Source: Caprimulgus europaeus
Taxonomy: Eukaryota; Chordata; Aves; Caprimulgiformes; Caprimulgidae
NCBI GenBank assembly: GCA_907165065.1
Contig: OU015524.1
Location: 35,469,295-35,533,294, forward strand
Reading direction: 5' to 3'
DNA length: 64,000 nucleotides
Shown here: in pieces, positions 36,918 through 48,400 of the stretch
Layout: the number at the start of each line of letters is the position of its first letter
Position numbering within the stretch: position 1 is the first letter of the stretch
Notes under the pieces: generated by a model
The model's database searches: none
What the model was told of the DNA's origin: nothing
What the model saw: only the letters and a program-made list of their open reading frames with translations
Program-made: the position numbers and the translations under genes

Positions 36918-39900
36918 TGGAGCAATCATTGTTAACATCTCTCAGAGGAGAAATAATTGCTAAGTGTTCCACTCACAGAAAAGAGAAGCAGCCAGGAGAA
37001 GCGAATTGACTTGAGCAAGAGAAGAGAACCATCCAGAACACTATTTGCTTCCTATATTACTTTTAAACAATTGAAATATTAATGCTACTTCACAGTTGCT
37101 CTCACCACTTAATTTCCCAATGCTGAGGACATTTCAGAAAACAGTCACAACTAAGCAACGCAGACATGCATGTGTATATGTATTTATGAAAACATACATC
37201 TTTATTTATCTATTCTAATTAAACTAGGAAATGTCTTTCCCCTAGTCCTTCTCTGTCTCCTCCTGTCCTTCTAAGCTTGTTGACTGACATTTTTTCACAC
37301 ATCTTTTTACTGCTCTTTTCTCATGGTTGCTGCTTTTGGTTATAGTCACTTATGATACTACAGAAAACTAAGCAAATAGGAGGTCTAGAAAAAATTTTAT
37401 GTTGTTAATGAGAAGTGATTGGAGACCTGAGCATACAATCAGATCCTTCAACTATCTGTACCATCATGCCCTCCAAGCTTCAGTTCAGAGCAGTTCTGGT
37501 TGCTAACTTTAACAGTATGCACATTGTTGGAAATACACTGCAGAAAAATATGCCCTGGCTGTCTTGGGATTTGAGTAGAGCAACTATCCTACCATTTTTG
37601 CAGGACTACTGTTTTTGAATGAGACACATTAAACAAGTTTAACTAGGGTGGGGTGAGGAAGAATGTGTCAGGAGATGAAAAACGTTCCACAAAAGGTTGT
37701 GAAAAAACCGAAGTATTAAAATTAGAGGACCTGTAATTGAAGACCATCTGAAGTTCAAGGAAGGAGAGGACAAGAGATGGAAAGAAACATAGACTAGTAG
37801 CGGTTACACACACACAAAACCACAGTAGAGATTCTGATACTCTCTTTATCCTTTGCTTTTAGTCTGGACCAAAAGTAAGTTCAGTAAAGTCTTGACTGAC
37901 TTGGTTGATTTGCCTACAAGAGGCCACACACATATCCTTCCATCAATCTGCTCTCTAGACAGTAAAATCACCTCTGATCTCAGGATATTTAATAACACAT
38001 TTCTGAAGCCAAATATACAATACACCCTGCAAAAAAATGTATAAACACTGATGATTGTTTAAAAAAGTACAGATATCAAAAGTATCCAGCATAAACTCCA
38101 GAAAGGACTCCTAACACATTGCTAATAGGGAAAACTCAGTTTAGGAGCTCATCTGAACAAATGAAGAGAACCCTCATATTTAGCAAAGCAAATATTATGA
38201 AACAGAAAACCAAATTCTTTTAGAATAGATCTATTTAAGAGTAAAAAAAAATAAAATTAAGTGTCTTTCCCAGTTTAAGGTATATTTAACATACAAAAAA
38301 ATAATATGCACTGCCTGATTGCAGGAAAAACATATTAAAATTACAGGTTCAAACTTGAAAGTTTAATGAGTCACTGAAATCTATATTTATGGCAAGATCT
38401 TAAATGAATGCTCTACAAAATGCCACCATACAACTCCCATTCCAAATTGAACCATTATCTTAAATAACAAAAGGCCTCTGAAATCCTTACTAAGCTCTTC
38501 TCCAAGACTGACACTGAAAGAATGAACAAAATTTGTAAAAAATTAGAACATGCATTATTCTAAACTAGGAGGCACTACCCTTTCTTGAGAACGCTGCAAA
38601 GACTCATTTTTTCAGGGGAATACTGAAATAAACATTCTAAAAATCAGAGATTGAGCATTTACCAGGATTCCAAGTCAAGTATGAGGGCAAGGCAAGCATA
38701 TTTCCCCTTTTCTCCCTCTTTAAAAGGAGCACATTCCTGTCTTCTGGTGACCAATGAGTAAGCTTTAGTTTTAAAACCACTGTAACGTGAGGGGCTTGCA
38801 TAGGACACTGCAAGTTTTCGATATGTCAAAATACCTCACTCATGCATGTGGCAGAAAGAAGAGACAGGAAATAATATCAAGCATAAGAGGCAAGAGATAA
38901 AAGATGCAGCACCCACTGCCCAGTCTAAGGTTGAGGAAGGAATTTTGTCTTCCCCTATATATGAGTGCAAATAGAAATACAAATAAATAATAAACAACTA
39001 TTAATTATCATAATTATTTCCAGGATTTTGTGATTCTACATTATAATGCCATGTTTGTTAGAGCTCTCATTTTTAGAAAATACAGAGAAATGGTTGTTTG
39101 ACACAGGCCCTGCTTAATTTTGTCAAGTAAAATCCATGAACTTTAATTTACACATGTGCTTCAATACTTGTCAAATAACAAATTCAAGGTTTTACTATTC
39201 CTGAAACAGACAAGCACAAAGAGATCATCAGTATAAATTACACTGTGGAATCCAAACATTCAGCAATTAGTGAATACTAGCCTTTAATGTTCCATGTGCA
39301 AACTTAATTCTGGTCTTCTGGGGCATGATGACATTTGAATTTACTTCTTCCATTGCATTTTTCAGAATGAATTATGATGGCCTAGCATGAGTAGGTTTGG
39401 GGATTTTTACTTTCACAGCAATGACTTCTGAAACTAGAGTTAATTATGTCACCAGTACATATGCTAGAATTACTCTGCAGAAACTAGTCAGTGAAAGGAA
39501 AAGAGAAAAATATTTTACAGGAAAAATGTCAGCTCTTAAGAGCTGGCAGAGGATGAACAAGACTAAGGAACTGTGATTTCAATTTGCAGTTCCAGAAGGT
39601 AGTTGCTATCACTACCTTGGGATCTGCCACCTATGTTACGCTCACCCTGCTACTGACTGCATCCTGCTTCTGCTCCTGTCTGTTCCCCATCACTCATCCC
39701 CTCCAAAGCCCCTCTCTTCCCTGTTTTTTTGTGTGTGTGCATGCGTGTGCATGCTGCTTGGGAGTCATGAGAAAATTTCCTTGCTCTCAATTCTAACGCT
39801 TGGCATCGCAGCACTCACTGACAGCTAGAAGAAACACTTGTAAAGGAGATTTTGCTTCAGTCCTGCATTTCAGGGATGATAGGTGCTGTCCCTTTGAAGG

Positions 39901-41070
39901 GAAGGCAGACTGTGCTCTGTGCAGGTGAAATCTTTGGAGTGTTTTGCTGCCAACCTCTAACAAATGTGTGTGGAATATATTGGAAAAAAATGTATTTTTA
40001 GATGCTTGAAAATTGGCAAATTTGGGGTGCATGTTACTGGAAGGACCAAAAGCAGAGTGACCTTTGTAATAAGTTTAAGTTTCTACTTCAAAGCATACAG
40101 ATGATCCAAATCTCATTGAAACAGCTGTAAAATATTTTTTTAGCATGAGTAAAGCAACATATTCATTCTCTAACATCATCCCTCAAAACAAGTGAGTGAT
40201 TTTTCTGAAACCTCCCACAAAATTTCAGCCTGAGGCATGCATTCAGCATAAAAAAAATTTATCTGAGAAGTTCAATTTTGGCAAGGGGGTAAGAAATAAA
40301 TAACAAGGTATTACTAACTTTTTAATAATCTCTTCACATATGCTCTTTTTCTCTCTCTGTATATTTACATATACATGCAAATATGCAAAAACGAGAATGC
40401 TGTGTTGCTTATTAAAGTCCTTTTGAGACCTGGAACCAAATATGCAATTTTGAATAATCATACGTAAAAGCTGATGTGAACGTATTATTTTAAACTGAAC
40501 TAAGGTTTCAATGCTTTAGCAAACACTCAATTGGCTTTCATGATTTTTCTACCCCATTCAGTAGCCACATTTCAACAGATTCAAAACATTAGCCTACAAT
40601 ACTGTAAAACATATGAAGTTGTTGAATAGGAATTTAAATGAAAACTGCAGTTCCTTGAAAAACACTGGCTGTTTAGATACATGTGCAAAAAGACTCACTA
40701 AACCAAAGGACAGCACAAGCTGTGGAAGATGGTGTAACCTTAGTTGTTCAATCAGGAAAGATGGAGTTAGAATTTAAGTAATGTTTTTTAATTTGGAGAA
40801 ATAGCTTGTAAATTGAGAAGTTATAGCTAGAATGAAATCAGAATGTCAAGGATCTAAGCCTGCAGAAAATAAAGACATTAGCTGGCAGGAGAGGAATGTT
40901 CAGAAAAATGTTACTTTGTAAAATATTTTACAGTCCATTCTCTTAGAAATATTCTTTTGGGAAAAAATTTCAAATCCATCCTTTTCCTGTGACTGATAAA
41001 TAATTTTTCATTCTTTTATGATACTCTTTTAAAGCTACCTGTCTTAAAAGCCTTAGCAAACATTTCTTAC

Positions 41071-41348
41071 CTGTGTCCCAATTGTCTCCTGGAAGCAGCG
41101 CCCAAGCTGAGTTTTAACTGAAACAGGAAACATATGAGGAATGGGTTGTTGATTTGTGTAAGTAGTTTGTCCTTTCTGGGTCTTCTGATACGGAAGACCT
41201 TGGTAAGAGACCTGTGGATGTCCTGGCTGAGGTGCTTTTGCTTTTTGTCCTGTTGATGTGCTGTCAATTCTTGAAACTTGGTGGATCTGAACGGAGGCTT
41301 CGGGGGGATGTTTCACATGGATATTCACTATGTTAGGAGGGAACTTCA
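41071..41348 (-). CDS. LTBP1: LTBP1 exon (local exon 2): linker plus first cysteine of the hybrid domain
   Basis: Coding exon of 278 nt, entering in phase 1 and leaving in phase 0. The acceptor is TTTTAG and the donor CAG|GTAAGA. The G left over from local exon 1 plus TG makes Val, giving GVKVKFPPN across the junction, as in mammalian LTBP1. The exon begins KFPPNIVNIHVKHPPEASVQ and continues through a Gln/Pro/Thr-rich, low-complexity linker to QLGRCFQETIGTQ, which supplies cysteine 1 of the hybrid 8-Cys domain. The linker (SYQGLPYQKTQKGQTTY and nearby) is the least conserved stretch compared with mammals. An open frame runs past the donor into intron (to 41053), but the LTBP1 frame and the consensus donor fix the exon end. 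Its +1 length is balanced by the next exon: 278+103 = 381 nt. Confidence 0.95.
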
Positions 41349-44300
41349 CTAAAATAATTGAAGGAAAAACAAATTTTAAAAATTGGTAATAAAATATGTC
41401 AAAAACGAGATCTTAGGCACCTCTAAGACATTTCTTTTTTGTACGTTAGGATTTTTATAGAGTACTCTGAAGTGACAAAAATATAAACAAAGCCCAACTT
41501 TGAGGCTTAGAGAGAAAGCTGAAAGAACACATAAGAGTGTCATTTAGATAAAGCAGAAAATGAAAACTCTTCACACAGGAAAGAACAACATTATAGCATT
41601 GTAAAGACTGCTACATAAACATGGATGTCCAAATTGGCTGGTGTGACATTAATATTTGTGGTCATACTGTGTAATAAGAATCCCATTCAAAGTTCCAGAA
41701 TTCAAACTCCACTGGGTTATTTCTGGATATATAGTAAGCTTTATTTTCTTTTTCAGATCCATCATCTTTCTCTGGAACACAGAAAAAGCGTCAAATTTCA
41801 TCCCTTCACCTTTATATACCTGCCAAGTCCTGAGTTTGCCCCTGCAATACTTGCCAACATCTCAACCATCTAAAACCACCACTCCCTTCACTGAACTTTG
41901 AATTCAGGATTTGGCAGATAAAGAGGGAGGAAATGTTTTTCAGATACTTCTGTTTTTAAATACATTTGTAGTTTTAAGTCTGGGTATATAGATTGAGACC
42001 TTCCAGTCAACTTAAAGTTTATGACTCTCAAGCTTCTTTTCATTGAAACACAAAATGCCTTTCAACATGTATCTCAAATTATTAGTGAGGAAGGGACAGG
42101 AAGGAGAGGTGTATAAAAGGCTTTCTAGTTTGTAAGCTGTGTAACAAAGCTAGCATCTACTGTGTCTAGCTGGGTCTCTCTCATCAGCAAATAGTGCACA
42201 GACTACTCAACACCAGCTAATCCATTAAATGTAACACTCCTTCTAAACATCAAGAACCAACAAGTATCATGACATACTTTCTCTGGATGGTTGAGTCTTC
42301 TGTCTTGTCTGTCTCCTTGCCTCCAGGAGGCCAAACTGTTCTTTGGAACTTGATTAGGGAATTTTAGTTCTTATTTACAAATTTCAACCTCACAGCTCCA
42401 CTTCCTAGGAAGCATATTTAATTTATTTTAGCTGCTTTAAAATGTCATTATTTTGTAGAAATCACTACTTTTTTTCACATTATTTTTATTTCTCTAGGCA
42501 CATTTTGGTATTAATTGGTCTCACATAGGAATTCCTTAAAAGAAACAAACTCATTTTTACTCTGCCCTGCATTGTTTCATTTATGAAAATCTTCAACATA
42601 CTGCAGACAGAAACACCAGGAATAAGGTATTAGAAAGTCAGCAAAATATGGCTGCAGGGCCTTAATGGCTCTTCAGGTCTTGCCTGTAGCAGAAAAAAAC
42701 CTTCAAGCAAAATTTATGCTACAGGAGTTCTGTTACAGGTAAACCCATAAGGAAAAGATTCAGTGTTACAAGGAGAAGCAGTAAGGGCCTTCTTAGGTTA
42801 TTAGACTGGTTTTGCAGGGCAAAACAAGACAACATGTCTGTCTGTGAAAAGGACAAAACTCATTCCAACTTGCTATCATACATTTAAAGTATGAAGAGGG
42901 ATCCCTTCAACTAGTTTCTCCAGCTGATAAATCTAAAGAATATATTAGCCCTCAAACGAAATCACTGAATTGCTCTGCTTTAATCTCTCAATCTACCTAG
43001 AGGTGTTCCGATGCTGAAAACGTCAAATGTAGCCTGGTTCCTCCCAAATAGTATTATCACCACAATCCTCTCCAGGTCCTTGGATCACTGCCTAGATGTG
43101 CTGATTAATTTTTATTTCTGCCAGCCATTTCAGGATGAATTGTTTTATCCTTTCCTTGAAAGAAATGAAAACATTCCTCTCTTCACAATCCAACATTCTC
43201 ATTTGGACATGGAAAAGGAAGAAAAGGCATTTTGACTGCTGATGATTTTGATGAGGACTGGAGGGTCAGGACAAAAACCATATTTAAGAGGCCAGACTCT
43301 TTAGCAATAAGAAACCTATTGTGTCTTTTAAGTGTCTTGTGACTCTAAATCTGAAAAACAACTATGTCTTAATTTTTTTTTTTTTTATGGTCCACCATAT
43401 TGACTAAAATAATTTGATCTGGAACTAAAATAGTCACAGAAATAAATTCTGCTCTGCTAAATGTTTAGGTAACTATATTCTCTTATTCTCTCACTCCTCC
43501 CCACCTCCCTCGGTTTTTTTTGAGTCATAAAAGTTCTGGGGAGCTTTAGGGACTAATACTCTGACATGTCGGTGGAAATTATTTCCCAATGGACTATATA
43601 GCAGTCCCTAAAGAACAAACAAATTGAAAAGAGGGAGTAGATACTTAAAAGCATTTATAAAAATACTGTGTTTCCAGGAGGATACTGTCAATACTTCCTT
43701 CACAGCTATGTCCCTGTCTGAAAACAGAATTACTACATTAGATTACATTTATCATAAGCATATAAATAGTTTGGCCTCTTTTAGCAAAGTTATTCAAGAA
43801 CTAGTTGCCAACAACTGAACCACCTCACATCTTTCCCCCATATATTTTGTTTTATTCAGAGGTAGCAATCGTGGAGAAGTAATTGTAAAATTACCCTCAA
43901 CAAGAAAAAAAAAAATCAATCTATCATTTGAAACGAAATTCACAAATTCATATGTCGTGAAACTGAATAGCAAGAGTCTTTCCACATGGCCAGGATCTCA
44001 CCCAGATAAGATGCTACTCAGAGCCATAGGACACACAGGAACAAGTTCAACACTTCTCTTCAAGCTCATCAGAACTTGTCACCTCACAACAAAGTACGAG
44101 GGGAAATGGAAAAAATGGAAACCTGAAACTGACTGAACTTTCTTTGACTGGGCAAAATTTCATTAACATGACAGCTTTTTTTGTTTCTGGTCCTCCAGCT
44201 TCTTCACAGCATTAGCAGTAGGAAATCCTTACCATTCTTTTTTTCTATGATATTGTTATACGACCTGGAAAGAATATTCTATTTAACTGAATCATATTGT

Positions 44301-44822
44301 GGCCTATTCACATTAGAAAGTTCACAACTTACAAAACTCTACCAAATGACATAACAAAGATAAACATGGATTGTGTTTTTAGTTTTACATTAGCCTTAAA
44401 TTCTGTTCTGTTGAAAAGCATTGTCTCTTCCCTCTCCTAGGAACCAAGAAATCACCTGCAACTTTCTATCTAGGTATACTGCAATTTATGGACTCTGTTC
44501 AGCCACAATCATTCTCTTCTCTAACGGATCTATCCTCCTGGAAGAAGCCCCCTGCATTATCATTTGACTCTGAAATTGGCATTAAAATCCACCATAAAGC
44601 AAAGTAAATTTACTCATAAACTCTTTTCAATAGCACTCCTATTTCTTATTATTTCAGTCATTGAGCAAAACACTCTCCAGTCATTCTGGTGAGCTCACTC
44701 TTCTAGTTCTGGTGTCAACATTCAAACTACATAGACAAATCCCTATTGTTACTGGTTGGATACCCAACATTAGTTAATAAAATCAGCTCCAAAGAAAAAG
44801 TATTTATTAAGGAAAAAGTTAC
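41349..44822 (-). other. LTBP1: LTBP1 intron 1-2
   Basis: 3474-nt intron with GTAACT donor and TTTTAG acceptor. Unique AT-rich sequence; no repeat or gene recognised. Confidence 0.85.
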
Positions 44823-45047
44823 CTTTTACACCTTGCTGTCCTGACATTGTCAGTGGTAAAGTATGAGTAGAGTGGATAATTTGCGATCCTGCAGCCTTGT
44901 TCACCTGCTGTGGGTGATGGTATAGTTTCGGAGTATTGGCAGTCTGCACGGGGATCTGACAAAGCTTACCAGTGTAATTAGGAGGACACTGGCATTTATC
45001 TCTAGAACTGCACTGGCCTCCATTCATGCATGGAAGGTGGCAAATAA
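44823..45047 (-). CDS. LTBP1: LTBP1 exon (local exon 1): second EGF-like domain and start of linker
   Basis: Internal coding exon of 225 nt, phase 1 at both ends. It follows an intronic TTTCAG acceptor (AG at 45049-45048) and ends before a GTAACT donor. The first two bases complete a split codon, then the frame reads [29 protein letters not shown]. This is a non-calcium-binding EGF module with six cysteines, nearly identical to the second EGF-like domain of vertebrate LTBP1 as I remember it. NYT within the EGF is an N-glycosylation sequon. After the EGF comes a polar linker ([19 protein letters not shown], then IHSTHTLPL). LTBP1 is a secreted matrix glycoprotein that tethers latent TGF-beta to fibrillin microfibrils, and its N-terminal part contributes to matrix attachment. 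The upstream partner exon (four-cysteine segment) was not found in the 19 kb to the right. Confidence 0.95.
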
Positions 45048-46256
45048 CTGAAATTAAAAAAGAAAGAAAAATTTTGTTAATTACCTTAGCTTTAGTATTA
45101 TCTGACTGACTATCACACAGAAGTCTAGGAGGAAAGGAATAGGGTTAGGGCCCTTGATGTCTGAAGAACAACTAGCCACCTGACATGCACTTCTAATTGC
45201 CTTGTGGTAGAACCACTTCCCTTCCCTTCTTTGTGACCTCTGCTTGGTTCACATCTTCTCTTCATTACAAGCACGGCAAGCACATTCCTCCCTTAGAAAT
45301 CCCAGTTATTTTACGCTTCATTATGCTATTAAGCAAGATGCTAAATTAATACAGTGCCTAGCTGCACCACTTTTTCACACTTTGGCACAGGTATTCTTAT
45401 TTAGTCAGCCTCCCATTTCTGAAAATCCTGGGCCACCTACACTTCCCTGGAAGACTGGGAAAAAAACTCATCAGGGAGTAGACAGTACTGGGGATAAATT
45501 TTCCATTTTCACTGTGAGCCTTGTCTGTTTTCTGGAAAACCATGTCTTACTGAGTATCTAGATTTTTGCTTTTCAGATAAAAGAATCTAATTTGTATACC
45601 CATCCATGAAGATCATAAAAATATTGAGAGATTCTACTCAAATTATTTCAGAGACAAATTCCAATGTATTAAAATATTTTAACTCCAATATAAAGACAAG
45701 GTTAATTACTTTTGTACCAGCTAGTACCTGCATATTTACAGCAATATAAATTATCAGATAAAACATGAAAAATGTCAACATTGAATAAGAAATATTTCTT
45801 AAGTAAGAGATACAAACAGAAATAGGCATGGTTCAGCACTTTCTAAAAATATTATGTGGGACTTCATAAACAACCATAATCTAGCCAATCTGTCAACATT
45901 TTCAAGAACTAAATGATGTAAAAACAACAGGAAAAATACCGTAAGTTTTTGTTCAAGACAAACTAAAGTCATTTGTTCAGAAATCCAAGATTTTTGGAGA
46001 AATAGTATACAGTAACCATTTGTCAGCTTTAAGATAAGATTCTGACTGTAAAAAAAAAAAAATCTAGACTTTACAGTAAATATGGCATTTTGCTGGATTG
46101 GTATTGCTAGGTCTATATTGAATTACAATAAAAATGAGAAACTGTAGATAATGCAAGGTAATTAGGAACCTAATGCCTATTATTCCAAGTGGTGTAATCT
46201 CAGGACAGTCGCAGCCTACTGCTATTATTAATACCATAAAACATCAGCACTGGAAA

Positions 46257-46455
46257 AGGAACCTGTTTGTTGCAAGAAGTAGGACGTTCAGCAGCCCAAG
46301 GAGCTCCAACCCAGCTGCGTAACTCGTTTGGCCCAGGAACGGAGCTCCAGAGAAGCGCGATCAGCCCGGCTTCTCGCACAGCACACCCACATTGTACCAG
46401 CAGGGTCTGGAACGGCGCTGCCTGATGGCCGGATAGGGCCACGCACAAATCCAAA
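46257..46455. other. GC- and CpG-rich patch inside AT-rich intron
   Basis: About 200 bp with roughly ten or more CpG sites (within GTAACTCGTTTGG, AGAAGCGCGATCAGCCCGGC, GGAACGGCGCTG, GGCCGGATAGGGCCACGCAC), while several kilobases on either side are CpG-poor. A minus-strand frame is open for 84 codons (46454-46200) without recognisable domains. It could be a small CpG island/enhancer or a young insertion. Confidence 0.5.
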
Positions 46456-48099
46456 CAGCTAGAATTATTTTCCCACTCTGTTCTGCAAATGTATATTTAA
46501 TCTTTTTCTCATCTTAACTTGTATTTTCATTTCATATAAACTGACTGAAACTACTTCAAGCTGCAGCACTGCACTAAAAGGCCTAGTTGACTTTGGAAGG
46601 CTGTCCACATCAGTGCAGGCCTCACTTTTTTGGGTCCCAATGTTGGGATTTTATCTGAGTGTATAAAAGATGCCCTTACAGAATGGCCATCACTTCAGAG
46701 GAAAATGAAAGATTTTTGATCCCAGCAGTAATTAAAGCATGACAGCTCTCTCCCTCTCTCTTTGGTACCATTTCTCCCCGAGAAGCCACAAACAAGCAGG
46801 TTTACTGCAATGTTGACAACATACAAAGAACTTTAGGTACTTGCAAAGAACTGCTTGAGCAAAGGTGGTTTCCCTGCAAACCTACCATTGCACAATGAAA
46901 TACTGTAAAGTACTGTCAAGGGGGCAACAATTTGGGGTTTGAAAGAAGCATACTGAAACAAAGGCAAACAGAAATAGTCTCACTGAGGAATTCCTTGAGT
47001 GCAAGATGCCTATCCCATAAATTTTCTTCCTGCCCTCTCCAGCCTCAAGGCAACAAGGTTATGTGCAAAATACAGTTTTTAAACAATATAAATATACCAG
47101 TATTTCCACCAAAATAAATCAATTTCTTCTGAGCTCCTGTTCATATTAAGCCGTCTGTGTCTGGAAGGCCATGTCGCACGGTTATCTCTGCATTACAGGA
47201 CACTCCCGCAGGAGCCCCCTGGGTAAGGAATGGGCACATGAAGAGCTTTGCTTTCAAGCAAACAAAAATTTGTGCTAAAAATACTGGGAAGGAAGATATC
47301 AACAGAAAAGTTTGTTCATGTCCCTTTTCATAATGGTTTGCTGTGGATATTCACATCAATAACTTGTGCAAATAAGTGCAAACAAATGCCGCAGAAAGGT
47401 CTAGTATGAGGTAAATAATGAAGAATGTTTAATTTCTCATTACTCGCATATAATGGAAAATAAAAATTCCAAGCTGCTCACATTACCATGTGGTGCAAAT
47501 CACTCAGTCAACTGATTTATGCCCAGATACATTGATTTACATCCCTTGAAGGTCTGGCTTAATGTATGAAGAATTAACTTTAAATGAGAATATATGAAAT
47601 CTATTCTGAGAATATAAAATTCTGTAATGAAAAACTAAAAATTCTGAGATATACAATTATAAGTTCTATGCAGACATGTAAAAACAAATACGATGTGATT
47701 GCTGGGGTAAACTGAAAACTCAATACTCTCAAATGGCAAATATTATGAAAATTTAAAAAAAAGAATGAAACAAAGAATAGAACAAAAAAGGAAAAAAAGA
47801 ATAAAATATTTGATAATTTTAAATAGGCATAAGCACACAAACACTAATTGCAATGTTTCCTTAGGTAGTTTATAGCCAGGAGAAAGGGCTACATTTGATT
47901 ATGACAATGGTGCTGGAAATCACAGGCATGCAACTCACCAGAGCTGCAATTATGCAGAGACCATTTGAGAAAAGTGAGCCGAAGGTGGGGGGCAGTAAGC
48001 CTCCAAAAAGGCAGAGGAAGGAAACACTACTTTTTTTTGACAAAGTCCTGGTAATCTCAGGTTAACAAAGACCAAAGAGCCCTGGGGAAAGGACAACTT

Positions 48100-48400
48100 A
48101 AGATAGGAACAGGATATAAAGCCAGGGTATGTTTGAACAGCTCAATAAAAGTTTTTTGCTTTGTTTTGTTCTGTCATTGAGGTTAAAGAACTTAAACAAA
48201 TAAAATGGCTGAACGCTGCCAGAGGCATAGGGGACACTCCCCGACAAAACCCAGGCCTGTGTGCTGGGAGAGACCGTTAGAAGATGCTGGGTTTGCACAT
48301 ATATTCACAACTGGCATTCAGACAAAGGGCGCACTGGAGCCTGATTGTCACTGGGTTGTTGCAATTTCCTCTGAAAAGATTAAAAAAAAAAAAAAAAGGA
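48100..48400 (+). mobile_element. Possible LTR-like / retroposed segment
   Basis: A TATA-like box (GGATATAAAGCCAGG, about 48111-48125) is followed about 20 bp later by CTCAATAAAAG and then a T/G-rich stretch (GTTTTTTGCTTTGTTTTG). This compact TATA/AATAAA spacing resembles the U3/R end of avian retroviral LTRs. GC-richer sequence follows (ACGCTGCCAGAGGC, ACTCCCCGACAAAACCCAGG) and then a 16-A run at 48382-48397. I could not define TG...CA ends, a primer-binding site or target duplications, so this is tentative. No viral gene is visible. Confidence 0.25.

Larger units (their letters stand above)
29270..41070 (-). other. LTBP1: LTBP1 intron 2-3
   Basis: 11.8-kb intron with GTAAGA donor and TTCCAG acceptor. 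It contains a 21-bp duplication (30437-30478), a 19-T run (33940-33958), a possible old CR1/L3 fragment (about 36550-36615) and a 20-bp tandem duplication (36878-36917). The overlapping minus-strand ORFs at 33116-33495 have no recognisable domains. Confidence 0.85.

Noticed and set aside
41053..41349. Treating 41349-41053 as a complete small gene starting at GTG
   Set aside because: It is local exon 2 read through both splice sites; the first G belongs to the AG acceptor and the tail is intron past GTAAGA.
44770..45027. A secreted 85-residue EGF protein starting at the internal Met
   Set aside because: The Met is the conserved residue in CMNGG of the LTBP1 EGF; two more cysteines precede it in the exon and the tail after VKG is intron.
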